Notes: generated from the sequence alone by a model not told the origin. DNA of 64,000 nt from Prionace glauca (GCA_037974335.1 CM075760.1:50240469-50304468); one strand, 5' to 3'. Positions 1-10,821 are shown, counted from the stretch's first letter. Program-made: numbers and translations.

Positions 1-59
1 AATCTGTTTCTTCCAATCCGCCTGGAACAGCAGGTGGACATTCCCAAGTGGAATTGAGA

Positions 60-180
60 CAGAGGTGAGATCAGCCATGATCAGATTGAATGGCGGAGCT
101 GGCTTGAGGGGCTGAATTACTGACCCCTGCTCCTGGCTCTTATGTTTTTCAGTTAATGATCGTCATTGTGTCTGTGAGGG
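60..180 (+). repeat. LINE 3' tail fragment (CR1-like)
   Basis: The stretch carries the 3' untranslated signature shared by the CR1-like LINEs in this window: a 'gatcagccatgatc' block, then 'gaatggcgga', then a 'ctgctcct' block ending in 'cttatgtt'. Only the tail is present. Confidence 0.6.
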
Positions 181-186
181 GATGTT

Positions 187-443
187 GTGAGTTTCCATCT
201 TGGACTCACTGTGATGGATTTTAGAAACTTCTTTCAAATAGGCTTAGAGGGGGACGATTTACGCAATACTAAACCCAAACCTAGAAAAATATTTGTCTTT
301 GATCAATCTTTAACATTGGACATTTTTTTCACAGGACTTCAGAAGCTGAGTGGTGGGAGGCAAAAAATTCAAACAAATCATTGCAGCAGCATCTGACGCT
401 ATTGCCTAAATTATTGTAATCTGAATATTATTGTAATTTGAAC
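187..443 (+). pseudogene. 5' non-coding part of decayed zinc-finger gene copy 1
   Basis: Bases 187-330 resemble 7018-7160, the stretch downstream of the promoter of the intact zinc-finger gene, including a shared 'ctgtgatggatttt / ctgatggactttgg' block. A pyrimidine run ending in 'cacag' near 335 looks like the acceptor of the finger exon. Bases 400-443 match the sequence just before the start codon at 9497. No conserved protein is encoded. The match shows that copy 1 was duplicated with its upstream region and not as a processed copy. Confidence 0.5.
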
Positions 444-1660
444 ATGGAAGGGGAAAGCACAGTTAGCAGTGGTGAGAAACCAAACATGTGTTCTGTGAGT
501 GGACAAGGATTCAGCCAGTCACCTGGCCTGTCAATACACAAACGCATTCAAATTAGGGGGAAACCATGAAAATGTGGGGACTGTGGGAAGAGATTCATTT
601 GTTCGTCACCACCCCCCCCCCCCCCGCCCAACCATAACCCCTGCTAAAACACAAGTGGGCTCACACTGGGGAGAGGCTTTCTTCCTGCCATAAGTCTGCA
701 AAGGGATTTATTGCCTTATCCAACTTCTTGACACACCAGTGTGTTCACACAGGGAAGAGGTCGTTCACACAGGGGAGAGGCCATTCACATGGCCTGATTG
801 TGGGAAGGAATTCACTCATTCATCTATCCTGCTGAATGACCAGTGAGTTCACACTAGGGAGAGAGCTTTTACCTGCTCTGAGTGTGGAAAAGAATTCATT
901 GATCCAGCTTGCTGAAGCACCAACAAATTCATAACCGGAAGAGGATATTTATCTGTTCCAAGCTTTATAAGACCCTTGTCAGGCCTCATTTGGAGTACTG
1001 TGCGCAGTTCTGGTCGCCTCACTATAGGAAAGACGTAGAAGCTATTGAAAGGGTACAGAGGAGATTTACAAGGATGTTGCCTGGATTGGGAGGCATGCCT
1101 TATGAAGTTAGGTTGAGGGAACTGGGTCTCTTTTCCCTGGAGAGACGAAGGTTGAGAGGCGACCTGATAGAAGTTTATAAAATGTTGAGAGGAATGGATA
1201 GGGTGGATTCTCAGAGGCTATTTCCCCGGGTTGAAATGGTTGCTACGAGAGGACACAGATTTAAGGTGCGGGGAGGAAAGTACAGAGGAGATGTCAGGGG
1301 TAAGTTTTTCACTCAGAGGGTAGTGAGTGAGTGGAATCGGCTGCCGTCAGTGGTGGTGGAGGCGAACTCGCTGGGATCTTTTAAAAGATTTCTGGATGAG
1401 TATATGGGGTTTTATGGGATTGGGGGTTATAGATAGGTGTTGATGTGATCAGCGCAACTCGTGGGCCGAAGGGCCTGTTTGTGCTGTAGTGTTCTATGTT
1501 CTATGTTCTAAGCGTGGGAAGGGATTCACTCAGTCATCTACCCTACTGAAACACCCAGCGAGGTTCACACTGGGGACAGGCTGTTAACCTGCTCTGTGTG
1601 GAAAGGGATTTACTCTGTTATCTCACCTGTGGAACACCAGCAAGTTCATGAGTGACTGGA
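444..1660 (+). pseudogene. C2H2 zinc-finger pseudogene, copy 1, split by a LINE
   Basis: The ATG at 444 begins a frame reading [13 protein letters not shown], the N-terminus typical of this paralogue set (compare 9497 and 12751). It is followed by degenerate finger units with linkers such as 'tgtgggaag' and 'ttcacactggggagag'. The frame is destroyed by stops, a long poly-C run (about 608-624) and lost cysteines. The finger array is interrupted at about 961-1511 by a LINE 3' end and resumes at 1512 with 'gcgtgggaagggattcactc'. An AATAAA at 1770-1775 matches the polyadenylation signal of the intact gene. It is a relic of a once multi-finger gene and is not expected to make protein. Confidence 0.85.
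961..1511 (+). mobile_element. CR1-like LINE family A, 3' end, inserted in the zinc-finger pseudogene
   Basis: The stretch encodes the C-terminal reverse-transcriptase region (LYKTLVRPHLEYCAQFWSP near the start, FFTQRVVSEWNRLP later) in an open frame ending at 1436, then a short 3' UTR and a TTCTATG-type microsatellite tail. It is severely 5' truncated. The flanks 'tgttccaag' (954-962) and 'tgttctaag' (1504-1512) may be a target-site duplication, although the tail has the same composition. The same family recurs at 2106 (minus), 43205 and 46597. Confidence 0.9.
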
Positions 1661-2105
1661 TTTGCTGTTAATCACATGCAGGACTGAACCATTCACACTG
1701 GCACTTGTTTCAGCTGATGTTAATAAGCTCTAGCACAGTTGTAGAGTTTATATTGTGGGTTAAAAGTCAAATAAACCGGCGATGTGTGAAATATGGTTTG
1801 ATGAATGTTTATAATTTCTCTAACCTAGGTTAGTTTTGAAGGGCTTCCCCACTTCACTGTGTCCTCCATCGTCACCTCAACACAAGTCTGAGGACTCATG
1901 AAGCTTCTTTGTCACTTAGTCAGGGATTCTGCTGTAAATACTGCTGTTAATCACATCCGGGACTGAACCATATTCATTCTGACAGTTGGAATTTGTTCCT
2001 CTGATATTAATAATCCCTATAACTGGAATAGCTACTGTCAAGTAACTGAGCTTTGTTTAAAGCTGTTGTATATTTTTATCTTTCCCACCTGAATGTTTGA
2101 CATTA
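1661..2105. other. Intergenic, former 3' UTR of zinc-finger copy 1
   Basis: The stretch resembles the region after 10543: a 'taatcacatccaggactgaacca'-like block (seen twice, near 1661 and 1945), the AATAAA signal, and a 'cacctcaacacaagtc' block that also occurs after the intact gene near 10770. No gene is seen. Confidence 0.45.
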
Positions 2106-3395
2106 CATAGAACATAGAACATTACAGCACAAACAGGCCCTTCGGCCCTCGAGTTGCGCCGATCACATCAACCCCACCAATCTATAGACCTATCTATAAC
2201 CCCCAATCCCATTAAACCCCATATACTCATCCAGAAGTCTTTTAAAAGACCTCAGCGAGTTCGCCTCCACCACCGACGACGGCAGCCGATTCCATTCACT
2301 CACCACCCTCTGAGTGAAAAACTTACCCCTAACATCACCTCTGTACTTCCCTCCCTGCACCTTAAATCTGTGTCCTCTCGTAGTGACCATTTCAACCCGG
2401 GGAAATAGCCTCTGAGAGTCCACCCTATCTATTCCTCTCAACATTTTATAAACTTCTATCAGGTCGCCTCTCAACCTTCGCCTCTCCAGGGAAAAGAGTC
2501 CCAGCTCCCTCAACCTATCTTCATAAGGCATGCCTCCCAGTCCAGGCAACATCCTTGTAAATCTCCTCTGCACCCTTTCAATAGCTCCTACGTCTTTCCT
2601 ATAGTGAGGCGACCAGAACTGCGCACAGTACTCCAAATGAGGCCTGACGAGGGTCCTGTAAAGTTGCAGCATTACCTCCCGACTCCTAAACTCAATCCCT
2701 CGATTAATGAAGGCCAGTACACCATACGCCTTCTTGACCACCTCCTCCACCTGCGAGGCCGATTTAAGAGTCCTGTGAACCCGGACCCCGAGATCCTTCT
2801 GCTCTTCAACGCTACTAAGACCCCTGCCCTTAATAGTGTACTCGTTCATCCCGTTAATTCTGCCGAAATGGACGACTACACATTTATCCGCGTTGAAGTC
2901 CATCTGCCACTTCTCCGCCCATTCCTGCATCCTATCTATGTCCTGCTGCAACTTTTGACATCCTTCCAGACCATCCACAACACCGCCGACCTTCGTGTCA
3001 TCAGCGAACTTGCTAACCCATCCCTCCACTTCCTCATCCAGGTCATTTATGAAAATGACAAACAGCAAGGGTCCCAGAACAGATCCCTGGGGCACCCCAC
3101 TGGTGTCTGACCTCCATTCCGAAAAAGACCCATCCACAACCACTCTCTGCCTTCTGCAGGCAAGCCAGTTCTGGATCCACAAGGCCAAAGGCCCTTGGAT
3201 CCCATGCCCTCTCACCTTCTCAAGAAGTCTTGCATGGGGGACCTTATCAATAGCCTTGCTGAAGTCCATGTACACTACGTCCACGGCACTTCCTTCGTCA
3301 ATGTGTTCAGTCACATTATCGAAGAACTCGATTATTATCGAAGAACTCAACTAGGCTCGTAAGGCACGACCTGCCCTTGACAAATGACCTGGTTG
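2106..3395 (-). mobile_element. CR1-like LINE family A, 5' truncated, frame open for 386 codons
   Basis: On the minus strand, 3350-2190 encodes an uninterrupted C-terminal half of a LINE reverse transcriptase: YMDFSKAIDKVPHARLL, then [14 protein letters not shown], the catalytic FADDTK motif, and the C-terminal region with FFTQRVVSEWNRLP and GGYR at the end. The 3' UTR and the TTCTATG tail (read here as its complement) lie at 2106-2190. A 16-19 bp tandem duplication at about 3323-3352 slightly disturbs the 5' part. The copy lacks the endonuclease and ORF1. It closely resembles the copy at 46597 and is therefore probably a young insertion. Confidence 0.92.
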
Positions 3396-3507
3396 GAACT
3401 CAGAAAGGGTAATCTAGGGGAGGATCATACGGCAGGAAGAGAACTTCAGCCTGGACACAGTCCTCCAGGGTCACACTGAGAGGGACAAACAGCACTTTGG
3501 TCTTTCC

Positions 3508-3740
3508 ATAAGACCATGCGACATAGGAGTAGGATTAGGCCACTCGGCCCATTGAGGTTGCTCTGCCATTCAATCATGGCTGATACTTTTCTAATCCCCA
3601 TTCTCCTGGCTTTTCCCCATAACCCCTGATCCTCTTATTAATCAAGAACCTATCCATCTCTGTCTTAAAGGCACTAAATTATGTGGCACCCACAGCCTCT
3701 ATGCCAAAGAGATCCATAGATCCACCATTCTCTGGCTGAA
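3508..3740 (-). repeat. Antisense LINE 3'-end fragment
   Basis: On the minus strand this is a LINE 3' end of another subfamily. It contains the complement of 'gatcagccatgattgaatggc' followed by the C-terminal coding region, with heavy decay. The signature 'ggccactcggcccattgagg' marks the tail. Confidence 0.6.
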
Positions 3741-3741
3741 G

Positions 3742-3828
3742 AAATGAGGGACATGGACAGGGTGCACAGGGAGCAGCTGTTCCCCCTAGTTGAACAGTCA
3801 GTTATGAGGGGACACAAGATAAGAGCAC
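3742..3828 (+). repeat. LINE C-terminal coding fragment
   Basis: The frame reads DMDRVHREQLFPLVEQSVMRG, which lines up with GMDRVDSQRLFPRVEMVATRG of the LINE at 961-1436. It is short and decayed. Confidence 0.6.
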
Positions 3829-3831
3829 AGT

Positions 3832-3925
3832 CAAGCTGGGGGGAAACCATGGAAATGTGGGGACTGTGGGAAGGAATTAATTTGTTCATCCGCCCCTCTC
3901 CCGAAACACAAGTGGGCCCACCCCC
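3832..3925 (+). pseudogene. Zinc-finger fragment
   Basis: The block 'ggggactgtgggaagg' with its flanks matches the second finger of copy 1 (about 560-600), including 'tttgttcatccgccc'. It is probably a partial duplicate of the copy-1 exon. No open frame remains. Confidence 0.6.
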
Positions 3926-4206
3926 CACTTTATCTCATCTCTCTTCATTGACAGCAAACACCCCTGTGGGTTAATTCTGAGGTCTGTGAGAAATGTGTCG
4001 CAGCCGCTCTCTTCTGTGACTCTGGGTTCTTAGACATAGAACAGAAACTCCTTTACAATGTGTTTAGAGTCAGGGAGAACAACAGTGAATAATGGAAACT
4101 GGCTGTAAAATCAGATTGGTGTAAAACTGGGATCTGTTCCTGACTGATTAAAATGGCAGGTTTAGGTTTTAAAATGTTAATGTAACATTTCTGAATCTAC
4201 CAAATG

Positions 4207-4325
4207 TAAGGTAATGGTAACAGAATCACACATTACTATAATGCAGAAGAGGCCCTTTGGCCTATCGAGTCTGCACTAGTGCATGAAAGGCCCTGACCTG
4301 CTCACCTAATCCCACTTGGCAGCAC
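4207..4325 (-). repeat. First arm of a 119-bp direct repeat flanking a LINE
   Basis: Bases 4207-4325 repeat at 4872-4990 with one difference (a/g). The sequence belongs to an antisense LINE 3' end that continues past 4990 to about 5256. The repeat brackets the plus-strand LINE at 4345-4871. Confidence 0.9.
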
Positions 4326-4344
4326 ATTGAGAATAGAATTCCCC

Positions 4345-4871
4345 CAATGGAGGGAATTTGGCCTTGGAGGGAGTGCAGAGGAGGTTTACTAGGCTGATAC
4401 CAGAGTGGAGGGGGTTGAGCTATGAGGAGAGGCTGAATAAACTAGGCTTGTACTCATTAGAGTTTAGAAGAATGAGGGGAGATCTCATTGAGACGTATAA
4501 GATGACGAATGGGATGGATAGGATAGAGGTGGAGAGACTCTTCCCGCTCAGAAAGGACAGTCGGACTAGAGGGCACAGCCTCAAGATAAAGAGAGGGTGG
4601 TTTAGAACTGAGTTGAGGAGGAACTTCTTCACTCAAAGGGTAGTGAATCTCTGGAATTCTCTGCCCGTTGAGGTGGTGGAGGCTGCCTCGCTAAATATCT
4701 TTAAGACGCGGGTTGATGGGTTTTTGATAAGCGAAGGGATTAAGAGTTATGGGGAGAGGGCGGGAAAGTGGAACGGAGCCACGACAGATCAGCCATGATC
4801 TTATTGAATGGTGGGGCAGGCTCGAAGGGCTGGATGGCCTACTCCTGCTCCTATTTCTTATGTTATGTTCT
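4345..4871 (+). mobile_element. CR1-like LINE family B, 3' end, between 119-bp direct repeats
   Basis: The stretch encodes the last about 145 residues of the family B polyprotein (ALEGVQRRFTRLIP, LRRNFFTQRVVNLWNSLPVE), with an open frame 4358-4798, followed by the 3' UTR and a TTCTTATG-type tail ending at 4871. Filler of about 20 bp (4326-4345) of unclear origin sits at its 5' junction. Confidence 0.9.
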
Positions 4872-5256
4872 TAAGGTAATGGTAACAGAATCACACATTA
4901 CTATAGTGCAGAAGAGGCCCTTTGGCCTATCGAGTCTGCACTAGTGCATGAAAGGCCCTGACCTGCTCACCTAATCCCACTTGGCAGCACTTGGCCCATG
5001 TTATGAACGTTCTGGCATTGCCAAGTACTCATCCAGGTACTTTTGGAAGGAATATGAGGCATCCTGCCTCCACCACCCTCCCAGGCAGTGCATTCCAGAC
5101 CATCACCACCCTCTAGGCAAATTTTTTCCTCAAATCTTCCAACCCCTCCACTTTTATCTTGTGTCCCCACATAACTGACTGTTCATCTAAGGGGAACAGC
5201 TGCTCACTATACGCCCTGTCCATGCCCCTCATAATCTTGAACACATTAAGTTACAA
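4872..5256 (-). repeat. Antisense LINE 3'-end relic (host of the family B insertion)
   Basis: On the minus strand this is a decayed LINE tail plus C-terminal region ('ctgcctccaccaccctccca', 'gcattccagaccatcacc' when read on plus). Its first 119 bp are duplicated upstream of the inserted LINE. Confidence 0.65.
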
Positions 5257-5454
5257 TTCTATATAGAATCTTGAACCATTTCTCACCTTCCATTGACTTC
5301 AGTGTGATGGAAGCTGACTGTTGAAATATCAACATATAAAATATATTTACAAATGATTGGACAGTTTCTTACATTTGGGATCATTCTTTGTTTTATGCAC
5401 TTGAGGTGTTAGATAAGACTTTATCATGTGACTATCCAGCAGGAATATTAGTTT

Positions 5455-5752
5455 TAAAGTTGTTTTTTATTAGTGTCACAAGTAGGCTTACATTAGCACT
5501 ACGATGAAGTTACTGTGAAAATTACCTAGCTGCCACACTCCGGCACCTATTCAGGTACACTGAAGGAGAATTTAGCATAACGAATGCACCAAACCAGCAC
5601 AAGGAAACCAGAGAATCCGGAGGAAACCCACAGAGGTATGGGGAGAACGTGCAGAATCAACACAGAGAGTGACCTAAACCAAGAATGGAACCCAGGTCCC
5701 TGGTGCTATGAGCAACAGGGCCAACTACTGTGCCACCATGCTATCCAAAATC
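5455..5752 (-). mobile_element. tRNA-headed SINE, type 1
   Basis: Read on the minus strand it has a tRNA-like head with an A-box region ('tggcacagtagttgg'-like) and a B-box region near 5690, then the 'gtgtggagtttgcacgttct'-like body and 'gtgggtttcctccgg' segment seen in the copies at 42862 and 60605. It is decayed but nearly full length. Confidence 0.8.
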
Positions 5753-5759
5753 ATTTGTG

Positions 5760-6100
5760 AAACACAAATGACTCTGATTTTAAGGTTCCCTGGTGCAATA
5801 AACTGATCAAGCTCTTCCCAGCTCACACCATTTCACACCCGCCTCTGTTAGATTTTAATGTGGTTGTCCACTGTAGAAAATTTGCATCTTTTAGCCATTT
5901 TGAATTCATACACCCACTTCTCCCCCACCCCAAAGAGATTGTCTTTGAATTCAGTCATTCCTGAATGATGAGGTTAGTTTCTCTCTAACCTGTCCTCAAC
6001 CTTCTGTCGGTTCATTAATTGAAACCAGGGACTCTCTCCCTTGTTTTAACCTGTCTGCACGGTTATTCCTTTAATTGAGCTTGTGAATTGTTTCATGCTC
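5760..6100. other. Intergenic, nothing recognised
   Basis: The stretch is unique-looking, AT-rich sequence with no convincing frame, RNA or repeat signature. Confidence 0.4.
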
Positions 6101-6102
6101 CT

Positions 6103-6480
6103 ACATATAAGATGATGAATGGGATGGAGAGGATAGAGGTGGAGAGCTCTTCCCGCTCAGAAAGGACAGTAGGACTAGGGGCACAGCCTCAAGATAAAGG
6201 GGGGGGTGGTTTAGAACGGAGTTGAGGAGGAACTTCTTCACTCAAAGGGTGGTGAATCTCTGGAATTCTCTGCCCGTTGAAGTGGCGGAGGCTGTCTCGC
6301 TAAATATTTTTAAGACGCGGGTTGATGGGTTCTTGATAAGAGAAGGGATTAAGGGTTATGGGGAGAGGGCAGGAATGTGGAACTGAGACACAACAGATCA
6401 GCCATGATCTTATTGAATGGCGGGGCAGGCTCGAAAGGCTGGATGGCCTACTCCTGCTCCTATTTCTTATGTTCTTATGT
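6103..6480 (+). mobile_element. CR1-like LINE family B, 3' end
   Basis: The element starts within the 'ataagatgatgaatgggatgg' segment of the family B coding region and runs through 'ggaacttcttcactcaaagg' to the TTCTTATG tail. A G-run at 6200-6206 disturbs the frame at the same homopolymer that is expanded in other copies. Confidence 0.9.
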
Positions 6481-6604
6481 ATCTCAGTGACAAATGTTGA
6501 TCTGTTTTCTCCACATCCACAGGGCTCCATCTGTTTAAAGTCACAAACAGAAAGGCCCAGTTTTTCTCCTGGAGTTTGACACAAAGCAGCTTTCACAATG
6601 ATGC

Positions 6605-6790
6605 AGAGTTTCAGCCAATGAGGGAGATCCGGGCTCAGCCCCGCCTCTCATTCACTCTGATTGGTTGGACGACCAGGCACGCCAGCTCGGTCCTCCAGCC
6701 CCGCCCCCTCCTACTATTGGTCGGGTGCTGCCGTCAATCACAGCATGGGGAACATGCGCAGGGTGGATGAGCTTCGGCCCATTCGCAGAC
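6605..6790 (+). promoter_or_regulatory. CpG-rich promoter and non-coding exon 1 of the zinc-finger gene
   Basis: The block holds several CCAAT boxes in both orientations ('cagccaatgag' near 6613, 'ctgattggttgg' near 6656, 'ctattggtcgg' near 6712) and a GC box ('ccccgccccc' near 6698), followed by a good 5' splice site 'gacggtgagt' at about 6787-6796. A palindromic NRF1-type site (GCGCATGCGC) lies downstream at 6968-6977. There is no TATA box. This is a typical housekeeping-type promoter. The gene it drives is inferred from position: the next plus-strand coding exon is the 12-finger exon at 9497. Confidence 0.65.
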
Positions 6791-7324
6791 GGTGAGTTTG
6801 CGGCGTGGCCGGAGAGATGGAGCTGGTGGGTGGATGGGAAGCTTCATAGGCACCCGTAATGGCTCTGCAAGCAGCATAGGGTGCTAAGGGTCACCGCATT
6901 TGTATCTCTGAGGCAGCAGCTGCTCCGCGCCGGTTCCTCGGTAACAGACCTGGGTTCGGGCAGCGGTGCGCATGCGCGGTGTTCCCTGCCAGCAGGAGGA
7001 GAGAATGTTGAGCAAGTCTATCCTGGACTGACACTGATGGACTTTGGAAACTCCTTTTACAGGGAGTTAGAGGGGAGGATTTACACACAGAAAACCCAAC
7101 CCCAAGAGAAATGTTTGTCTCTTCTGACTTTCTGTCCTGGATTAACAGTGAGTTTTGTTTTGTAATCTCTATTTACAGAATAAGACAATTGTAAAATTCA
7201 AACCGAAGATCACATCATATCTGGCAGCCATTTTTTCTTTAGAATTTAAGTACCATCTGCTTTTGAATGTGAAAGGTCAAAGGTTTGTATGTTCTGTCTG
7301 TCGGGAATGATTTCAGATTTTTGA

Positions 7325-7465
7325 GCTGGCATAGTGGTTAGCAGTACTGCAACACGACGTCAGGGACTCGGGTTCGATTCCAGTCTCGGGTGATTGTGTG
7401 GAGGTTGCATGTTCTTCCCATATTTCCTCCCACAGTCTAAAGATGTGCAGGTTAAGTGGGTGGTC
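7325..7465 (+). mobile_element. tRNA-headed SINE, type 1, 3' truncated
   Basis: The head has an A-box-like 'tagtggttagcagtac' and a B box 'gggttcgattcc' (about 7370-7382), then the start of the body ('cctcccacagtctaaagatg'). It stops where LINE sequence begins. Confidence 0.8.
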
Positions 7466-8942
7466 AATAACTGGTGTGAAGATCATTCCAGAAACTGTAG
7501 GTCAGTCAGTTCAATCTTGGTGATAGGGAAAATTCCTGAAATAATAATTGAGGAGAAATTTAATAGTCACCTGAGTAAATGTGGGTTAATAAGGAAAGCC
7601 AGCATGGAGTTGTTAAGGGAACTAACCTGCTTATGTTTTTTGATGAGGTTACAGACACCAGTGTTGAGGATAATGCTATTAATCTGGTGAACATGGACCT
7701 CCAAAAGGCATTAAAGACATTTTCTAAAAGACATTTTCAGAAGACGTTTGACAAGGTACCTCATAAGAGGTTATTGCAGAAGTTAAGGGGGCATGGAGTT
7801 GGGAGTAGGATGTTAGCGTGGGTAGAGGATTGGCTGTTAAATAGGAGGCAGAGAGTGGGGGTCAATGGGTGCTATTCGGATTGGCGGTTGGTGATTAGTG
7901 GAGTGCCCCAGGGGTCGGTGCTGGGGCCTCAGCTATTTATCATTGATATAGATGATCTGGAGGAGGAAACCAGATCATCTATATCAATGTCGAAATATGG
8001 TGTTGAAATTTGCTGATGACACCAAGATTGGTGGAACGGCAAATTGCGCGGAGGGTGTGGAGACTCTGCAGAAGGATCTAGATAGGCTGGGCGAATGGGC
8101 CAAGAACTGGCAAATGGAATTTAATGTTGGCAAATGCGAGGTGGTCCACTTTGGTAGGAATAATGGTAGAAGGACTATTACTTATGTGACGAAAAACTGC
8201 AGCAGGCGACGGTGCAGAGGGACCTCGGGGTCCTTGTGCATGAGTCGCAAAAACCCAGCCTGCAGGTGCAGCAGGTGGTCAGGAAGGCGAATGGGATGCT
8301 GGCCTTCATAGCGAGGGGGATTGAATATAAAAGTAGAGAGGTCTTGCTGCAGCTGTATAGGGCATTGGTGAGGCCGCAGCTGGAGTACTGTGTGCAGTTA
8401 TGGTCGCCGCACTTACGCAAGGATATTTTGGCCTTGGAGGGAGTGCAGAGGAGGTTTACTAGGCTGATGCCAGAGTTGAGGGGGTTGAGCTATGAGGAGA
8501 GGCTGAATAAACTAGGCTTGTACTCGTTAGAGTTTAGAAGAATGAGGGGAGATCTCATTGAGACATATAAGATGATGAATGGGATGGACAGGATAGAGGT
8601 GGAGAGACTCTTCCTGCTCAGAAAGGACAGTAGGACTAGGGGGCACAGCCTCAAGATAAAGGGGAGGCAGTTTAGAACGGAGTTGAGGAGGAACTTCTTC
8701 ACTCAAAGGGTGGTGAATCTCTGGAATTCTCTGCCCGTTGAAGTGGTGGAGGCTGCCTCGCTAAATATTTTTAAGACGCGGGTTGATGGGTTTTTGATAA
8801 GAAAGGGGATTAAGGGTTATGGGGAGAGGGCGGGAAGGTGGAACTGAGCCACGACAGATCAGCCATGATCTTATTGAATGGCGGGGCAGGCTCGAGGGGC
8901 TAGATGGCCTACTCCTGCTCCTATTTCTTATGTTGTTATTAA
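7466..8942 (+). mobile_element. CR1-like LINE family B, 5' truncated and rearranged, in the zinc-finger intron
   Basis: Reverse-transcriptase coding sequence begins with a decayed CRSVSSILVIGKI block (about 7497-7540), passes through the [16 protein letters not shown] region (7750-7800) and [14 protein letters not shown] (7896-7940), and continues in shifted frames through FADDTKIGG (about 8011-8040) to the C-terminus at 8847 and a TTCTTATG tail near 8935. A short direct duplication encodes '[12 protein letters not shown]' (about 7708-7750). A perfect 19-bp inverted duplication at 7942-7988 breaks the frame. Confidence 0.92.
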
Positions 8943-9496
8943 AAAAATTCCTGTACTAAAACTTAGGAACAAAATTATGACTCGTGGAATGAAAGGGACA
9001 GTAACAACATTGACACAAAATTGTCCACGGGACAGGAAACACATGAAATACTGGTTAATGGATGTTTGGGATTTCCTCAGGAGCTGGTGTTAACACCCTG
9101 CTCTTCCTCATATATACAAATGACCCAGACCTTGGTGTTCAGGGACAGTTTTGAAATTTGCGGAGACAGTCCTCTGTGGGCCCAGGCCGTGTGGCAGGTT
9201 CCCTTTCCCCAAAGAATATTACTGAATAAGTTGTGTTTTTACAACAATCCAACAGTTTTCATTGCCACTTTTTCCCAGTGACGGACGTAAATATGACCAC
9301 ATTAATTCAGCTCAGTTTCACAAACTGCCTGTGTTTTTATGAGTTCTCTCTCTCTCCTTTTTTTTCTGTTTTGAAACAGTTATACAAGGTTTTAGAAGAG
9401 CAGGTTTTGCAGTTGGGAAACTGAAATGAAACATCACATGAGAATCTGGTGGAGTTTTCCAATTTATTGTAACTTGAATATCATTTGATTTTGAAC

Positions 9497-10543
9497 ATGG
9501 AAGAAGAAAATATCATTTACAATGGGGAGAAATCGTACACATGCTCTTTGTGTGGACAAGGCTTCAGCCAATCATCTGCCCTGTTGAAACACAAATGCAG
9601 TCAATCCAGGAAGAAACCGTGGAAATGCAGTGATTGTGGGAAGGGATTCAAATCCCCATCTGGCCTGGAAAGTCATTGGCTCAGTCACACTGGGGAGAAA
9701 CCGTTCACCTGCTTCGAGTGTGGAAAGGGATTCACTCGTCAATCCTACCTTCTGATACATCAGCGACTTCACACTGGGGAAAGGCCGTTCACCTGTTCTG
9801 TGTGTGGGAAGGGATTCATTCAGTCATCCACCCTATTGAATCACCAGCGAGTTCACACTGAGGAGAGACCATTTAAATGCTCAGACTGTGGGAAGTGTTA
9901 CAAATGTTCTGGGGAACTGATGCGCCATCAACGTACTCACAGCAATGAGAGGCCATTCACCTGTTCCATGTGTGGGAAAGGATTTACTCAGCAATACAAA
10001 CTGCAGACGCACCAGCGAGTTCACACTGATGAGAGACCTTTTACGTGTCCAGACTGTGGAAAGCGCTTTAAAAGTTCCCAGGATTTGATGCAGCATCAAC
10101 CTGTTCACACTGATGAGAGACCGTTCAGATGCTCTCACTGTGGGTCTGCATTCAAGCGATCGTCTCATCTCACTGTACACCAGCAAATTCACACTGGGGA
10201 GAGGCTGTTCACCAGCTCTGAGTGTGGTAAGGGATTTACTCAGTCATCCATCCCTCTGACACACCAGTGTGTTCAAACTGGGGGGAGACCATTCATCTGC
10301 TCTGAGTGTGGGAAAGGATTCCCTTCCTCATCCAGACTTCTGATGCACCAGCACGTTCACAGTGGGGAGAGACCGTTCACCTGCTGTGTGTGTGGGAAGG
10401 GTTTCACTCAGTCATCGAACCTGCTGACACACCAGCGAGTTCACACTGGGGAGAAGCCATTTATATGTGCTGAATGTGGGAAGGGATTTGCTTATTTTTC
10501 TGTATTGATGAGACACCAACAACTTCACAAGCAATTACAATGA
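9497..10543 (+). CDS. C2H2 zinc-finger protein, 12 fingers, single coding exon
   Basis: The 348-residue product consists almost wholly of tandem Kruppel-type fingers joined by TGEKPF-like linkers, as in nuclear sequence-specific DNA-binding regulators. The ATG at 9497 is chosen because the paralogues at 444 and 12751 start at the same point (MEG.STV.SGEKP against [13 protein letters not shown] here). Twelve units can be counted. Finger 1 ([19 protein letters not shown]) lacks the last histidine. Finger 9 (residues about 235-260, [10 protein letters not shown], ending in CVQ) has lost its first cysteine and last histidine. The other ten keep C2H2 ligands. No KRAB, SCAN or BTB domain is visible in this exon. 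The exon is open from start to stop, unlike both neighbours, so it may be the functional member. Its DNA target is unknown. Confidence 0.9.
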   Translation: MEEENIIYNGEKSYTCSLCGQGFSQSSALLKHKCSQSRKKPWKCSDCGKGFKSPSGLESHWLSHTGEKPFTCFECGKGFTRQSYLLIHQRLHTGERPFTCSVCGKGFIQSSTLLNHQRVHTEERPFKCSDCGKCYKCSGELMRHQRTHSNERPFTCSMCGKGFTQQYKLQTHQRVHTDERPFTCPDCGKRFKSSQDLMQHQPVHTDERPFRCSHCGSAFKRSSHLTVHQQIHTGERLFTSSECGKGFTQSSIPLTHQCVQTGGRPFICSECGKGFPSSSRLLMHQHVHSGERPFTCCVCGKGFTQSSNLLTHQRVHTGEKPFICAECGKGFAYFSVLMRHQQLHKQLQ

Positions 10544-10650
10544 TTGGATTTTGCAATCAATGACATCCAGGATTATGTTTGTTGGGGTCTGTTGGTTGAT
10601 GTTAAAAAGCTCCAGCCAGTTAGTTGGGTGAATATTGTGGATAAAAGTCA

Positions 10651-10656
10651 AATAAA
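10651..10656 (+). promoter_or_regulatory. Polyadenylation signal of the zinc-finger gene
   Basis: AATAAA lies 108 bp after the stop codon in a context shared with the pseudogene copy ('aaaagtcaaataaa' at 1762-1775). Confidence 0.65.
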
Positions 10657-10821
10657 TCAGTTTTATATTACCATTTTTATATTGAACAGACTGCGTTGCA
10701 TCTATTTATTGTCTGTAACTCACTTTGGATCCATCTGAAGGGCTCTTCCTCTCTCCTGTCTTCTCCATCCTCACCTCCAACAACAAGTGTCGGGAGCACA
10801 TGGAGCTTCTTTGTCACTAAG

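Larger units (their letters stand above)
9380..10670 (+). other. Inferred terminal exon of the zinc-finger gene
   Basis: A pyrimidine-rich tract (9348-9372) leads into 'gaaacag', a plausible acceptor ending near 9379. The coding part begins at 9497, and an AATAAA signal lies at 10651-10656. The exon structure is inferred from sequence signals alone. Confidence 0.5.
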
